From the NCBI RefSeq assembly GCF_001550065.1, contig NZ_LRUB01000002.1, forward strand, positions 243,925-307,924: a stretch of DNA of 64,000 bases, given 5' to 3'. The position numbers and the translations under genes are program-made. Within the stretch, counting starts at the first letter, position 1. Each line of letters starts with the position of its first letter. The notes below the pieces were generated by a model, which worked only from the letters and a program-made list of their open reading frames with translations, searched no databases and was not told the origin of the DNA. Of the stretch, positions 52,136 through 61,383 are shown piece by piece. The DNA comes from Kordiimonas lipolytica (GTDB lineage: Bacteria; Pseudomonadota; Alphaproteobacteria; Sphingomonadales; Kordiimonadaceae).

Positions 52136-55100
52136 TTAGAAGGTGATGCGTGCCTGGATGCTGAAGCGGCGACCCAGGGCGTCGAACGTGGACGGATATG
52201 TGTTACCGCTGTTGAAGCCTGTTGAGCCGATGAAGGAACCAGTCAGTGGTGGTTCTTTATCGAACAGGTTGGAAACCGTGCCGGTGAGGGTCACGTTTTC
52301 CAGAACGCGGTAGCGTACCGACATATCGAACAGGTTGTAGGCTGGTGTCTTGCCGAAAGTAGATTCTTTCGTCAGGCCCTCAGGAACACCTGTGAACGTT
52401 GGGTCGGTTGGGTCGTCGTAGAACTCATACTTGTTGCTGCTGATGTGGCGCCAGTTCAGGGACACATCAAACTTGTCGAACGACAACGTGTTCCGCCAGT
52501 TGAAGCTGAACTCAGGCTGGATCGAAGCACAGTTCGCGCTGTAGAGGCCTACACACTCACGGTCGAGCGATACGCCGGTTACAGCCTGGAACGTGGAGCT
52601 GTTGGTCCAGTTACCAGATACGCGGGAATCCCAGTCGATATCGTCAGTGATCGCCATACCGTAAGATACGGAGAAGTCAATACCGTCTGTCGCGATGTTA
52701 CCGTTGTTCGACGTGAAGAGGTTCAGACCGGAAACAACAGCGCTGTCACCAGAAAGACCACCATCAATCGGCGAACGACCGATTTGCGAACAAGCTGGGT
52801 TGTCAGTGCTTGGGTTGTTGAAGCAAGCATCAATCACGTCGTTTGGTGCTGGTGCGTTGATCGCGCCGTCAACCTTGATGTTGTAGTAATCCGCAGTAAC
52901 CGTAAGGCCTGGAATGGCTGCAGGCTGCAGAATAATACCGATCGTCCAGCTGTCAGATTTCTCTGGCTGCAGGTTGAGGTTACCACCAAAGGTACCGTTA
53001 GCTTGACCAGCTGCTGGCTGTGGAATGAAGCCAATCGCACCTGCTGGAGCACCCTGAGCGATACAAACATCGCGCAGTGCGCCAGTTGGAACATTGCCGC
53101 TGTTTACGCCCTGGTCGTTCACGCTTGCACATGGATCACTTTGCAGGTTGGTCAGACCAGTGTTCTGCGGAGCAAACAGCTCAGTGATGTTTGGTGCACG
53201 AACAGCGCGTGAGAACGTACCGCGGACGGTTACGTCATCAATCGGCGTCCAGCTCAGACCCAGTTTCCAGGTCGTCGTGTCATACTTTGGGCTGGTCTCG
53301 TCATCCACAGTATAGTTGGAATAACGAATGCCGGCTTCAAAAGTAAGTTCCTTGGCAAAATCGGCGTCCTGCACGATTGGCATAAGAACCTCAGCCACGG
53401 CTTCATAAACGCTGTAACCGCCGTAGGTGTTTGGCTGGGCACCGCCTGCACCACCAAGGTCGCCCGACTGCGACAGCAGATCGGATTCGATGGATGCGGA
53501 GTAAGTACGCCACTCGCCACCAACAGCGAAGTTCAGGCCATCGGAAGCCCATGGCGTTGTGAAGTCGAGCTCACCAGACAGGGAGCCGACAACCTGACCC
53601 ATGTCGAACTTGGTAGTGATGTTACTTTCACCGCCAGCCAGGAAGGCATTCATTTCTTCAGTGATCGAACCTGTTGGGCCGAAGTAGTCAGCTGGTACAC
53701 AACCGTTTGATGAGTCGTTACAGCCGTTCGGGCCTGCAAGCAGCGCCTGGCGGAAGCGGGACTTCATCCAGTAGCCTTTTTGAACCTGCGTCTGGTCACC
53801 TTGGCCATAGGATGCGTAAACATCCCAGTTCATAGTGTCGCCCAGCTCACCGCGGATACCAGCCTGGTAGTCGAAGTAAGTAGAGTTGAAGTCGCTGATC
53901 CGTGGGCCACCCTCTACGTTACGACGGCGAAGCTGAGTGTTCACGGTGCGGTAGTTCGGGTCAGTCGCATCAACAGCGGCACCTGCTGCGTCACACTCTG
54001 CCTGAGTGTAAAGTGGCGTATAGACGCCTGCTGTCGGGTCAGTATCGAACGCACAGAATGCGTTACGCTGAGCGTCGGACAGATATGGATGGTTCAGGGA
54101 TACAACAACCGAATCACCAAATGCGCCGGATGGTGCAATCAATGTGCTTACAGTTTGTTTCGAGAAGATTGCCCGAGTGTAAACCTCAACGCCGTCAGCG
54201 ATTTCATAGTTTGCGGACGCATAGATATTGTAACGATCAAATGGCGTCTGGAACACGTTGAACGGTGCGTAGTTGAATGGAGTGAAGGCCGCAGCGAATG
54301 TGCGGTCATCCTGAACGCCGCCCAGTGGCAGGTTGGCATTGTCTGCGCCTGTTGGGTTTACGTTACCGAAGCGGGTGTTGAAGGGGCCAAGGCCGGAACC
54401 GCCTGCAGTACCATCCCAATAGAAGAGCGTGTCTTCGGAGAAGTCACGGTCGCCCTGGAATACAGCGTCAGACTTCTGGTAACCGATGCTCAGCACTGCG
54501 TTGCCGCGACCGTCATCCAGGTCAGCACCAACAGTAATTTCGTAGCGCTTCGTGTCGCCATCGCCTTTTTCAGTGGTGCCGTATGCAACATTGGCTTCCA
54601 CGCCGGTGAAGTTCTTTTTGGTGATGAAGTTGGTAACACCGCCAACGGCGTCAGCACCATATGTCGTGCTTGCGCCACCAGTCAGAACGTCAACGCGGTC
54701 AACGATTGCGAGTGGGATGTTGTTCAGGTCAGTACGGCCTTGAAGTTCGGATGGTGACATCCGACGACCGTCAAGAAGTACAACGTTCCGGTTGGAGCCG
54801 ATACCGCGCAGGTTCACGTATGAGAAACCGCCGTTACCGTTGTTTACCTGGGCACCAATCGAAGGAACCATGCCAGGAATTTCACGGAGAAGTTCCTCAG
54901 CAACGCCAGCCTGCTGGTAGTCCATTTCGTCTGTAGAAACCACCGATACCGGTGCTGAGCGTGTCAGGTTTGGGTTTTTAATAAGGGAACCCGTTACCAC
55001 GATTTCTTCAAGGTTGATGTCGTCCGTGTCGGCGTCAGCGTCCTGCGCATAGGCAGTGCTTGCACCCATTGCCATCAGCGCTAGCGCTGTGGCGGTGCCG

Positions 55101-55156
55101 CCGAGAAATTTGGATCGCGCCCCCTTAAGGCGATCCGGGCCAAATGTGTTTGCCAT
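52136..55156 (-). CDS. TonB-dependent outer-membrane receptor
   Basis: A 1006-aa receptor. A signal peptide ending in STAYAQ is followed by a TonB box EEIVVTG at residues 50-56. The plug domain (about 60-180) has VAEELLREIPGM, YVNLRGIGSNRNVVLLDGRRM and GGASTTYGADAVGGVTNFITKK. A large beta barrel ends in SIQARITF with a terminal aromatic residue. The ligand is not evident; long loops and the Caulobacterales/sphingomonad style suggest a sugar, peptide or chelate. GAGGAGG precedes the ATG. No tonB gene is adjacent, so it must use one of the two units at 6-14 kb. Confidence 0.93.
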   Translation of the reverse strand: MANTFGPDRLKGARSKFLGGTATALALMAMGASTAYAQDADADTDDINLEEIVVTGSLIKNPNLTRSAPVSVVSTDEMDYQQAGVAEELLREIPGMVPSIGAQVNNGNGGFSYVNLRGIGSNRNVVLLDGRRMSPSELQGRTDLNNIPLAIVDRVDVLTGGASTTYGADAVGGVTNFITKKNFTGVEANVAYGTTEKGDGDTKRYEITVGADLDDGRGNAVLSIGYQKSDAVFQGDRDFSEDTLFYWDGTAGGSGLGPFNTRFGNVNPTGADNANLPLGGVQDDRTFAAAFTPFNYAPFNVFQTPFDRYNIYASANYEIADGVEVYTRAIFSKQTVSTLIAPSGAFGDSVVVSLNHPYLSDAQRNAFCAFDTDPTAGVYTPLYTQAECDAAGAAVDATDPNYRTVNTQLRRRNVEGGPRISDFNSTYFDYQAGIRGELGDTMNWDVYASYGQGDQTQVQKGYWMKSRFRQALLAGPNGCNDSSNGCVPADYFGPTGSITEEMNAFLAGGESNITTKFDMGQVVGSLSGELDFTTPWASDGLNFAVGGEWRTYSASIESDLLSQSGDLGGAGGAQPNTYGGYSVYEAVAEVLMPIVQDADFAKELTFEAGIRYSNYTVDDETSPKYDTTTWKLGLSWTPIDDVTVRGTFSRAVRAPNITELFAPQNTGLTNLQSDPCASVNDQGVNSGNVPTGALRDVCIAQGAPAGAIGFIPQPAAGQANGTFGGNLNLQPEKSDSWTIGIILQPAAIPGLTVTADYYNIKVDGAINAPAPNDVIDACFNNPSTDNPACSQIGRSPIDGGLSGDSAVVSGLNLFTSNNGNIATDGIDFSVSYGMAITDDIDWDSRVSGNWTNSSTFQAVTGVSLDRECVGLYSANCASIQPEFSFNWRNTLSFDKFDVSLNWRHISSNKYEFYDDPTDPTFTGVPEGLTKESTFGKTPAYNLFDMSVRYRVLENVTLTGTVSNLFDKEPPLTGSFIGSTGFNSGNTYPSTFDALGRRFSIQARITF

Positions 55157-55796
55157 GAGTTTTCCTCCTCTGTGAAATGGCAGAACTATGTTCTGTGTCC
55201 GCCGCTCTTGCGGGCGGCGCGACATACAGGAGAAAAGACCCTCTTGTTCGATTGGTTTCAAATGAAATGAAGCTTTTTTACTTAATAAAAAGTTCTTAAA
55301 TTTCAAATACGTAGTAAAAAAATCACATCAATATTTAGATTATATTTAGCGTTTATTTAATTGGTTTAGTTTAGTGTCGACATTAGCACCAAAGTATATT
55401 TTATTATACGTTAGTTGCTATTGTTGGTTAGGTAGCAAAAATAGGTTTATGCGGATAAGACAATTCGCTGGTCGCCATCCCTCCCGAAAAAAGAACTTTT
55501 GTGGAAAAAAGTTGGAGTCGTGGGTGTGAGAGGCCCGCATTCTGGTTTGTTTCATCGGGCGGTCGGGGTCGTCTGGTGCAAAGGAGGTTGGCGCATCCAC
55601 CCTGGATGGGGGGCGCAGGGCAGATGCGCCGGAGAATGTGTTGCCTCGGCATGCCATTACAATTTCGGACACGACAGGGTAAAGGCAACCTTGGCAAACA
55701 GGCGGTCGAGTGGACATGGTGTTGGCCTCCGGCCGCCTGCCATGACTGTTACGTGTGTCTGACGGGGTGTCCTTCGTGCAAAAGTCGCCGGAAGTG
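55157..55796 (-). promoter_or_regulatory. Intergenic region upstream of the receptor
   Basis: About 640 bases without a convincing gene. The first part (to about 55420) is very A+T-rich and should hold the receptor promoter. On the plus strand it has a GTATA-TTTTAT-TATAC inverted repeat at 55394-55409 and a TGTCGACA palindrome near 55376-55383. In the leader a CGCC/GGCG hairpin lies at 55197-55223, about 45 bases before the start codon. The second part (55430-55796) is G+C-rich and I see no feature in it. Confidence 0.35.
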
Positions 55797-56348
55797 CTAT
55801 TTTCTGAGCAAGAACAAAATCCGTTGCTGGCCCTGGCTGCGGTCATCTATGACCTCAAGCTTGTCCGGAATATCAAGTGGCTCGTCGGAAGCCTGTTCGC
55901 ACACAATCACGCCGTCTGCTGCCAGCCAGCCTTGCGCCAGGATAGCGTCGAGTGTTGGGCGGACGAGCCCTTTCCTGTATGGTGGGTCCATAAAAATGAA
56001 ATCGCAGGGCTCTGTCGCAGTGGGCAACCTCGTTGCATCTTTGGACAGGACGGTGGTTTTTGGGGCCACGCCAAGCGTTGCGATGTTGGCGTTGATGCAG
56101 GCGATTGAAGGGCGGGCTTGTTCGACGAAAGTGACCTTGTCGGCACCTCTCGATAGCGCCTCAAGCCCAAGCGCGCCGGTTCCCGCGAAAATGTCCGCCA
56201 CCACAGCGCCGGTCATATCCGGATACCGGGCATGCATCAGCATGGAAAACAGGCGCTCGCGCATACGGTCCGTGGTGGGGCGCACGTCGCGCCCTTTTGG
56301 CACTTCAAGCCGCCGTCCGCGAAACTGCCCGGCGACGATGCGTGTCAT
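55797..56348 (-). CDS. rsmD: 16S rRNA m2G966 methyltransferase RsmD
   Basis: A 183-aa SAM-dependent methyltransferase. MTRIVAGQFRGRRLEVP and RPTTDRMRERLFSML are the RsmD N-terminus, VADIFAGTGALGLEALSRGA is motif I, and IFMDPPY is the catalytic N/DPPY. It methylates G966 of 16S rRNA. The start overlaps the stop of the pseudouridine synthase by 4 bases, so they are coupled in one operon. Confidence 0.94.
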   Translation of the reverse strand: MTRIVAGQFRGRRLEVPKGRDVRPTTDRMRERLFSMLMHARYPDMTGAVVADIFAGTGALGLEALSRGADKVTFVEQARPSIACINANIATLGVAPKTTVLSKDATRLPTATEPCDFIFMDPPYRKGLVRPTLDAILAQGWLAADGVIVCEQASDEPLDIPDKLEVIDDRSQGQQRILFLLRK

Positions 56349-57391
56349 TTCTTAGGCTCTCGGTTCGGACGTCCCTTCGGTGCAGGGCCTTTGCCGCGTG
56401 CTTCAGGCTTGCCGGTTGGCCGTCCAGTTGGCATTCCTTTGTCTTTCCCCTGAGGCTTGCCGTCTGCTTTGGTGCGCGGTTTGCGCATGCCAGGCTTGGG
56501 AGCATCGGCATCTGCAATGCGGCTCTTGCGGCGGCGCTTGGCGCCGGGCTTCGGCTTGTCGTCTTTCTTTGCCTTGGCCCATTTGCTGGGGTCATGTTTC
56601 TTGATGGGCGCCGCTACGCTACCTGTCGCTTCGGCGAAGAAGCCTGACAAGGCATCGCGTAGCTGTTTGTCGGGAACCGCTGCGACCCCTTCAAGTGGTA
56701 GGTTGCCAAGGGCAAAGGGACCATAATGGGTGCGGATCAGGCGGTTAACCTCGAGCCCCAGATGTTCCATCACGCGCCGGACCTCGCGGTTCTTACCTTC
56801 ACGAATGGCTACAGTGATCCAGGCGTTGGCGCCAGCCTGACGCTCCAGCTTGGCCTCAACCGCGCCATAATGGACGCCGTCTATGGTGACACCGTCCTTG
56901 AGGCTCGCTAATGCCTTTTCGTCTACGCGGCCATAGGCGCGCACCCGGTAGCGGCGCACCAGTGCCGTGGACGGCAGCTCCATCCAGCGGGCAAGTTCGC
57001 CATCGTTGGTGAGCAACAACAGGCCCTCTGTGTTCATGTCCAGTCGGCCGATGGCGATCACCCGGCCAACGTGGTTCGGCAGGTTGTCGAACACTGTCTG
57101 TCGGCCTTGCGGGTCCTTGTGGGTGGTCAGCGTGCCGCGGCGCTTGTGCATGCGCCAAAGCTTGGTTTCGCGCACGTCGCCGATAGGTTCGCCGTCAACC
57201 GTGATGCCTTTGAGGCTGGAGACCAATACGGCCGGGGTTTCCAGCTTCTTGCCGTCCAGCCAGACGCGGCCTTCACCGATCATGCGTTCCACGTCGCGGC
57301 GCGAGCCAACGCCAGCGCGCGCCAGTACTTTGGCGATGCGTTCAGCAGGCATGTCTGGGGCAGTCTCTTCTGTTTTATTTTCGTCGCTCAT
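56345..57391 (-). CDS. Pseudouridine synthase RluB-type
   Basis: A 348-aa enzyme. The N-terminal S4 RNA-binding domain has RIAKVLARAGVGSRRDVERMI. The RsuA/RluB/E/F catalytic domain has AIGRLDMNTEGLLLLTNDGELA with the nucleophilic Asp, then NREVRRVMEHLGLEVNRLIR. The last ~80 residues are a Lys/Pro/Gly/Arg-rich tail that probably aids RNA contact. It modifies uridine in 23S rRNA or related targets. ATG at 57391 is used rather than the upstream TTG. Confidence 0.9.
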   Translation of the reverse strand: MSDENKTEETAPDMPAERIAKVLARAGVGSRRDVERMIGEGRVWLDGKKLETPAVLVSSLKGITVDGEPIGDVRETKLWRMHKRRGTLTTHKDPQGRQTVFDNLPNHVGRVIAIGRLDMNTEGLLLLTNDGELARWMELPSTALVRRYRVRAYGRVDEKALASLKDGVTIDGVHYGAVEAKLERQAGANAWITVAIREGKNREVRRVMEHLGLEVNRLIRTHYGPFALGNLPLEGVAAVPDKQLRDALSGFFAEATGSVAAPIKKHDPSKWAKAKKDDKPKPGAKRRRKSRIADADAPKPGMRKPRTKADGKPQGKDKGMPTGRPTGKPEARGKGPAPKGRPNREPKK

Positions 57392-57481
57392 TATCAACCG
57401 CTTTCTGTTGCGCGGACCATAGGCGCAGCCAAGGCTGCTTGCAAGATATTCGTCTTCATGCGCTCAGGCAATCGACTTGAC

Positions 57482-57503
57482 TTCTACGACTAATGTAGTA
57501 GAA
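57482..57503. promoter_or_regulatory. Inverted repeat upstream of serine hydrolase
   Basis: TTCTAC and GTAGAA (6-bp arms, 10-base centre) lie 67 bases upstream of the serine hydrolase start. The TACTACAT half-site resembles BlaI/MecI operators. A second loose repeat GCTA...TAGC follows at about 57511-57524. Confidence 0.3.
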
Positions 57504-57569
57504 AGCCACTGCTACATAGATAGCGAGAGAGCCCATAAGGGCCGAAATAAAAACGATAGCGAGTGAAAA

Positions 57570-59102
57570 ATGAAAATATCCCAAAAGCTGGGCTGCTGCA
57601 TTGCGGCCCTCAGTCTTTCCATTTCTGCGTCCGCCGATCAGGATGCTGCCCCGTACAATAGCAAGCTTGACGCCTTTCTGGCGGAGGCTGAGGCAAGCCC
57701 GCTGGCGCCGCCCAGCTACAGCTTGGCAATCGCAAATGGTGATAAACTGCTATACAGCCGACTGAAGGGGCCACGTATTCTTGGCCAGGATTCCCCGCTT
57801 GAGCTGGATTCCCCGCTTTATATTGCCTCTGTCACCAAAAGCTTTGTCGGTCTCCTGGCCGCCAGGCTGGACGCGGAAGGCGTGCTATCCCTTGATGCCA
57901 CGCTTGCTGATGAATGGCCGAGCCTTGAGCTGCCCGCGCCCATCGATGCAGCGGGCATCACGATGCGCGACCTGCTGACCCACAATTTTGGATTTGAGAA
58001 CGACCCGCTTGTGGTGCGCACTGCCTATGTGGGCGGCACGAGCCTTGCGGATTATGAGGCCATCCTTGAAGGCAGCAGCGTTTCCATAGAGCCGGGGTTT
58101 TCCTACGACAATCTTGGGTATCTGATCTATGCGGCGGTTCTGGAGCAAAAAACCGGTCGCAGTTGGCATGACTGGCTGGCAAGCGATATTTTCCAGCCGC
58201 TTGGTTTGGCAAGCGCCTCCACAAAGCCAAGTGAAATTTCATCAGATAAGATCGCGCTCGGGAACCACTATGATCCCAATGCCAAGGAGGGCTGGACACC
58301 GGCAAAAGCCAAAGCTGACGACCTGATGCATCCGGCAGGCGGCCTGTTTGTTTCCACCGGGGACGCAGTGCGCTGGCTTCAGGCCAATGTGACGCGCAAG
58401 GTGTTTGCGGACGCCATATATGAAGTCGCACAAACGCCGTATGTAAAACGTGAGAAGCCCAAGAAGTATGCCGACATGACGTGCACGGGATATGCGCTGG
58501 GCTGGCAAACCTGTGATTATGCTGGTCACCGTGTGCTCTACCACGGCGGGACCTATGACGGCATGATGATCTTTATGTTGTATCTGCCGGATGACGACCT
58601 TGTCGTCTCTTCCATCAACGGGGCACGTGCCTTCGGCTGGACATTTGGCTGGAACGCCGTGCAGCAGGGGCTTGATTATGCCCTTGGGCTTGAAGGCGCG
58701 GACGACAAGGCAATAGAACGCCTCGCGGGCCGGGTCGAAAGCCAGTTGGGGTATGCCAATTTTCGTGGCCGTATTCGCGAGCAGGCCCTCCGGGGCGCCA
58801 CAATGGCAGGCGCTGCAAAGCTTCGGCAGGATCTGATCGGCCTCTATTCGTCTGATGCCTATGGTGAGGCCAGCTTGTGTGAGGCTGACGGTAAACTGAC
58901 CTTCAAAATTGGCCGTTTCAGCGCGGAAGTCATCTCTGGGCCTGACGGTGTTGCCCGCATTATGGAGCGCGCGTACGGCGAACCAAGCAAGCTCAAGGTC
59001 GAGTATAGCGAAGCTGGCATGCCATCTTTTGAATGGGAAGGTGGTCAATTTGAGAAGCAGGCGGGCAAAGCTTGTGTTGGCGAGGTCGATCAATCGCGCT
59101 AA
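57570..59102 (+). CDS. Serine hydrolase, beta-lactamase family
   Basis: A 510-aa secreted protein. A signal peptide (MKISQKLGCCIAALSLSISASA) leads to a class-C beta-lactamase-like fold with S87-V-T-K90, the YDN (YxN) motif in SYDNLGYLIYAAVLE, and YHGGTYDG at the third motif. A C-terminal ~150-residue domain is of the kind seen in long family members. It could be a D-Ala-D-Ala or D-amino-acid peptidase or an esterase; the C-terminal extension argues against a simple beta-lactamase. tadA starts 3 bases after its stop. Confidence 0.88.
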   Translation: MKISQKLGCCIAALSLSISASADQDAAPYNSKLDAFLAEAEASPLAPPSYSLAIANGDKLLYSRLKGPRILGQDSPLELDSPLYIASVTKSFVGLLAARLDAEGVLSLDATLADEWPSLELPAPIDAAGITMRDLLTHNFGFENDPLVVRTAYVGGTSLADYEAILEGSSVSIEPGFSYDNLGYLIYAAVLEQKTGRSWHDWLASDIFQPLGLASASTKPSEISSDKIALGNHYDPNAKEGWTPAKAKADDLMHPAGGLFVSTGDAVRWLQANVTRKVFADAIYEVAQTPYVKREKPKKYADMTCTGYALGWQTCDYAGHRVLYHGGTYDGMMIFMLYLPDDDLVVSSINGARAFGWTFGWNAVQQGLDYALGLEGADDKAIERLAGRVESQLGYANFRGRIREQALRGATMAGAAKLRQDLIGLYSSDAYGEASLCEADGKLTFKIGRFSAEVISGPDGVARIMERAYGEPSKLKVEYSEAGMPSFEWEGGQFEKQAGKACVGEVDQSR

Positions 59103-59105
59103 AGA

Positions 59106-59564
59106 ATGGGCATGATTGATACATTCCCGCATATGCACCGGGCGCTTGACGAAGCCCGGAAGGCTGCCGACCGTGGTGAGGTTCCCATCGGTGCTGTCGT
59201 GGTGGGGCCGAACGGCCTCGTCCTCGCAGCCGCGGGCAATGATGTGGTGGGGGCCAAGGACCCCACCGGCCATGCGGAACTGATCGCGATCCGGCAGGCA
59301 GCGAAGCTTCTTGGGTCGGAACGGCTGGAGGGCTGCGATCTTTATGTCACGCTCGAGCCCTGCGCCATGTGCGCCCAGGCCATCGCCTTCGCGCGCATCC
59401 GCAGGCTTTATTATGGTGCTGACGATGAGAAGGGCGGCGGCATAACGGTGGGGGCGCGGATTTTCAGCCAGAAGACAACTCACCATAGGCCCGAGATTTA
59501 TGGTGGAATTCTTGAGCGGGAAAGCGCTCAATTGCTTAGAGACTTTTTTAAAACAAGGCGTTAA
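59106..59564 (+). CDS. tadA: tRNA(adenine-34) deaminase TadA
   Basis: A 152-aa zinc deaminase. The HAE motif is in PTGHAELIAIRQAAKLLG and the zinc cysteines in TLEPCAMCAQAIAFARI. IPIGAVVVGPNG precedes it. It converts A34 to inosine in tRNA-Arg. A more general nucleoside deaminase cannot be ruled out, but length and motifs fit TadA. It is tightly packed after the serine hydrolase and 9 bases before the MscS gene. Confidence 0.9.
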   Translation: MGMIDTFPHMHRALDEARKAADRGEVPIGAVVVGPNGLVLAAAGNDVVGAKDPTGHAELIAIRQAAKLLGSERLEGCDLYVTLEPCAMCAQAIAFARIRRLYYGADDEKGGGITVGARIFSQKTTHHRPEIYGGILERESAQLLRDFFKTRR

Positions 59565-59573
59565 ACTCCTGTC

Positions 59574-60911
59574 ATGGGAGAAGAACTCAAGGCACAGATT
59601 ATCGCATTGTTGAGCGAAAGCTGGGTGTGGGCAAAGGCCAATGTGCTCGAGCCTGTCCGCCTCCTTGAGCTTGCCATCATAATTTTTTCGGTCCTGCTGT
59701 CGCGCTTTGCCTCGAGCCGCATCCATGGCGGATTGATGAAGGCCTTCGGCGAGCACAAATGGATGCTGAAGATCGAAGCCCGGCTACAGCCGATCCTGTC
59801 GACAGCGCTGGCGATCATGCTCTTGTGGACGGCGATCCTGGTCATGAGCCCTTGGGTGGCATCGCCCTATCTCCTGTCTATAGCGACAAGCCTGTTTTCT
59901 GCGTGGCTGGTGATCCGCCTGGCAGTCAGCCTGATTCAGAACCGGGAATTGGCGCGCCTGGTTGCTGGCATTGCCTGGTCTGTTGCGGCACTAAACATAG
60001 TTGGGCTTCTCAGCCCGATTGTGATTGTGCTGGACGATGCCCATCTGCCGCTCGGGGAAGCATCTATCAGCGTTCTCGATATCATCCAGGGCGTCTTCAC
60101 CTTTGCGGTTGTCTTGTGGGTAGCTCTTGCACTGTCAGCACTGCTCGAGAAGCAGGTCAGGGGGCTATCCAGCGTGCCGCCCAGCGCACGCGTGCTGATG
60201 ACCAAGTCAGGCAAGATCATCCTGGTATCTCTTGCTTTCCTGGTTTCCCTGAATGCCACGGGTATTGATCTGACGGCTCTAGCAGTCTTCGGTGGTGCGC
60301 TTGGTGTGGGTATCGGTTTCGGTCTGCAGAAGGTTGTAGGTAACTTTATCTCCGGCATCATCCTGTTGATGGATCGCTCCATCAAGCCTGGCGATGTGAT
60401 TGAGACGCAAGGCACCTACGGCACCATCAACCGCCTTGCTGCGCGCTACACCAGTGTCATCACGCGTGACGGTACAGAATTCCTGATTCCGAATGAGGAC
60501 ATGATTACCCAGCCGGTGATCAACTGGTCGCATAGCCACCGTCTCGTGCGCCGCCGTGTGCCTGTGCAGGTATCCTATGACAGCGATATCAGGAAGGCGA
60601 TGGACCTGATGGTGGAGGCCGCCGGCAGGGAACAGCGCGTTCTGAATAACCCGGCGCCCAGGACCTTGATCAAGGGGTTTGGCGCTGATGGCGTGGATCT
60701 TGAGCTACGGATGTGGATAGAGGACCCGCAGCATGGCGTTTCCAACATCGCCAGCGATGTGATGCTGCACATTTGGGACCTGTTCCACGAGAATGACATT
60801 GAATTTCCGTTCCCGCAACGTGTGGTACACTTGCGGCACGATGAAGGCCATACCGTTCACAAGGATGGCCTGGAGACTTTTGGGGATAAGCAAAAAAAGG
60901 GTGCTGAGTAA
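59574..60911 (+). CDS. MscS-family mechanosensitive channel
   Basis: A 445-aa membrane protein. Several N-terminal helices (about 20-215) lead to the MscS pore and beta domain: FGGALGVGIGFGLQKVVGNFISGIILLMDRSI with GDVIETQGTYGTI, then TSVITRDGTEFLIPNEDMITQPVINWSHS. The C-terminal alpha/beta domain includes RVPVQVSYDSDIRKAMDLM. It opens on membrane tension to release solutes. It may share a transcript with tadA. Confidence 0.93.
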   Translation: MGEELKAQIIALLSESWVWAKANVLEPVRLLELAIIIFSVLLSRFASSRIHGGLMKAFGEHKWMLKIEARLQPILSTALAIMLLWTAILVMSPWVASPYLLSIATSLFSAWLVIRLAVSLIQNRELARLVAGIAWSVAALNIVGLLSPIVIVLDDAHLPLGEASISVLDIIQGVFTFAVVLWVALALSALLEKQVRGLSSVPPSARVLMTKSGKIILVSLAFLVSLNATGIDLTALAVFGGALGVGIGFGLQKVVGNFISGIILLMDRSIKPGDVIETQGTYGTINRLAARYTSVITRDGTEFLIPNEDMITQPVINWSHSHRLVRRRVPVQVSYDSDIRKAMDLMVEAAGREQRVLNNPAPRTLIKGFGADGVDLELRMWIEDPQHGVSNIASDVMLHIWDLFHENDIEFPFPQRVVHLRHDEGHTVHKDGLETFGDKQKKGAE

Positions 60912-60954
60912 CGACAGAAGGGGATAGATCATCCAACAGTTAGGGGAGGGACCG

Positions 60955-61383
60955 ATGAATGTTGGAAAATTTATCCTGAATATAGTTGTTGCGTTTATTG
61001 CCTTTGGCATTCTCTACACAGTAGGGCCGATGATGTTTGCGGATGCCTTTGAAGCCAGCATGATGGCTTTGAAGCCACAAGAAGAAACAGTGGTACCAAT
61101 AATGGGCTATCACCTTGTGCAGACAATCGCCTTCGTGTGGCTGTTCGGCAAGGCTGTCGGCAGTGCAGACCTGAAGGCTGGTGCCATGTTCGGGTTCATG
61201 GTGGGGCTTTACCTGCTGGCAACTGACAACATTTGGTACACCATGCTGAAGGATTTCCCGCAGGAGACACGCTTGCCGCTTGATATCATGCATCTGGTGT
61301 TTGGTGCCATTGTCGGCGCGCTGATGTCCTTCATGTGGGGCAAGGGCATGGGCTTTGGCGCAGGCGAGGCCGCTGCTGATTAG
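60955..61383 (+). CDS. Small four-helix membrane protein
   Basis: A 142-aa protein with four hydrophobic segments (about residues 6-28, 47-66, 75-93 and 107-129). It resembles DUF1761/DUF2177-type integral membrane proteins by length and layout, but no signature is decisive. GGGGAGGGA precedes the start. It overlaps the convergent aminotransferase by 4 bases at the stop. Function unknown. Confidence 0.75.
   Translation: MNVGKFILNIVVAFIAFGILYTVGPMMFADAFEASMMALKPQEETVVPIMGYHLVQTIAFVWLFGKAVGSADLKAGAMFGFMVGLYLLATDNIWYTMLKDFPQETRLPLDIMHLVFGAIVGALMSFMWGKGMGFGAGEAAAD

Noticed and set aside
53780..54757. Long plus-strand open frames inside the TonB receptor region, also 52445-53212
   Set aside because: They are antisense to a clearly coding receptor; their Cys/Val/Arg-rich content is what antisense reading of such a gene gives.
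58242..59756. A 504-codon minus-strand frame across the serine hydrolase and tadA
   Set aside because: Antisense to two well-supported genes with catalytic motifs; no start signal and no homology pattern.
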